Below, in pieces: positions 63,756-64,000 of a stretch of 64,000 nt of DNA. The notes beneath the pieces were generated by a model. The model saw only the letters and a list, made by a program, of their open reading frames with translations, ran no database searches and had not been told where the DNA came from. A program made the translations under genes and the position numbers. How positions within the stretch are numbered: position 1 is the stretch's first letter; every line of letters begins with the position of its first letter. The DNA comes from Solanum dulcamara. Its lineage: Eukaryota; Streptophyta; Magnoliopsida; Solanales; Solanaceae. Location of the stretch: the NCBI RefSeq assembly GCF_947179165.1, contig NC_077247.1, positions 43,630,935 through 43,694,934 on the forward strand, written 5' to 3'.

Positions 63756-63858
63756 TTATTGTGGCATTTCAAGATCAGGCCTTTGATCAAGTGCCTGAAT
63801 TGTTGTATTATCTGGAAGAGCATCTGGGTATGTTGACGTGATTTTTGCCTTCATGTTC
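63756..63858 (-). CDS. Last exon of an unrecognised minus-strand gene (partial)
   Basis: After an acceptor (tatctataag) ending at 63859, a 103-nt exon opens with one base of a split codon. It runs through KAKITSTYPDALPDNTT and QALDQRPDLEMPQ to the stop TAA at 63756-63758. The even codon use, clean acceptor and non-repetitive composition, unlike the flanks, support a real gene whose other exons lie to the right of the window. I do not recognise the protein and assign no function. No second exon is visible between 63860 and 64000. Confidence 0.6.
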
Positions 63859-64000
63859 CTTATAGATAAAACAAACATTTAAAAGTAATAGGAAATAATT
63901 GAGTAACCACTAAACAAAGAAGTTCCCTGATTTTGGGATTAGAGACAATAGCCTAAGAATGTACGGTTATCTTTATGTAACATAACAATATCATCAAAAA

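Overview
The window is plant nuclear DNA, most likely from a Solanaceae species. It is AT-rich, has GT-AG introns, and the proteins match plant families. It also carries an Au-type SINE, RTE-type LINEs ending in a (TTG)n tail, and MITEs of kinds familiar from Solanaceae. The species is an inference. There is no prokaryotic, viral or organellar gene cluster.

Left part (1-22,600): a plus-strand gene for a SAPS-domain (SIT4-associated) regulatory subunit of protein phosphatase 6. I could join 18 exons in frame from 5,226 to the stop at 22,085 (772 codons). The short exon 1 is not in the window. Its introns are loaded with transposons: a LINE with a 15-bp perfect target-site duplication (261-3,264), an L1-like remnant directly next to it, tRNA-derived SINEs, and a three-level nest (Harbinger-like element holding a Mutator-like element holding a SINE).

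Middle (24,200-36,000): a plus-strand two-exon gene for a DRT111/SPF45-type splicing factor (G-patch plus U2AF-homology RRM, 386 aa), with a 3.9-kb intron exactly at the RRM start. Then comes a minus-strand single-exon carboxylesterase (337 aa), with a MITE 19 bp after its stop codon and a hAT-type MITE about 200 bp upstream of its start.

Right part (36,000-49,400): small foldback elements, then a minus-strand 14-exon gene that I assembled completely (39,352-47,800, 560 aa). Its BAH domain, RRM and C-terminal helix match ANTI-SILENCING 1 (ASI1). In Arabidopsis that protein secures full-length transcription of genes with heterochromatic transposons in their introns. This copy itself carries an antisense LINE between two RRM exons.

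Far right (49,400-63,700): mostly gene-free, very AT-rich repeats. A tandem or nested array of roughly 1.4-kb Helitron-like units lies at about 51-58 kb. It is split by a 2.1-kb solo LTR with a 5-bp target duplication, which itself holds a full-length SINE. The array is followed by two Helitron-style 3' ends and flanked by two diverged copies of another repeat. The last exon of a further minus-strand gene, not recognised, sits at 63,756-63,858.

The genes do not form a pathway. The links between them are thematic: two act in RNA processing (DRT111, ASI1), and all three multi-exon genes have introns enlarged by transposons. I found no convincing new biological system. The most interesting features are the transposon architecture and its likely effect on transcript processing.
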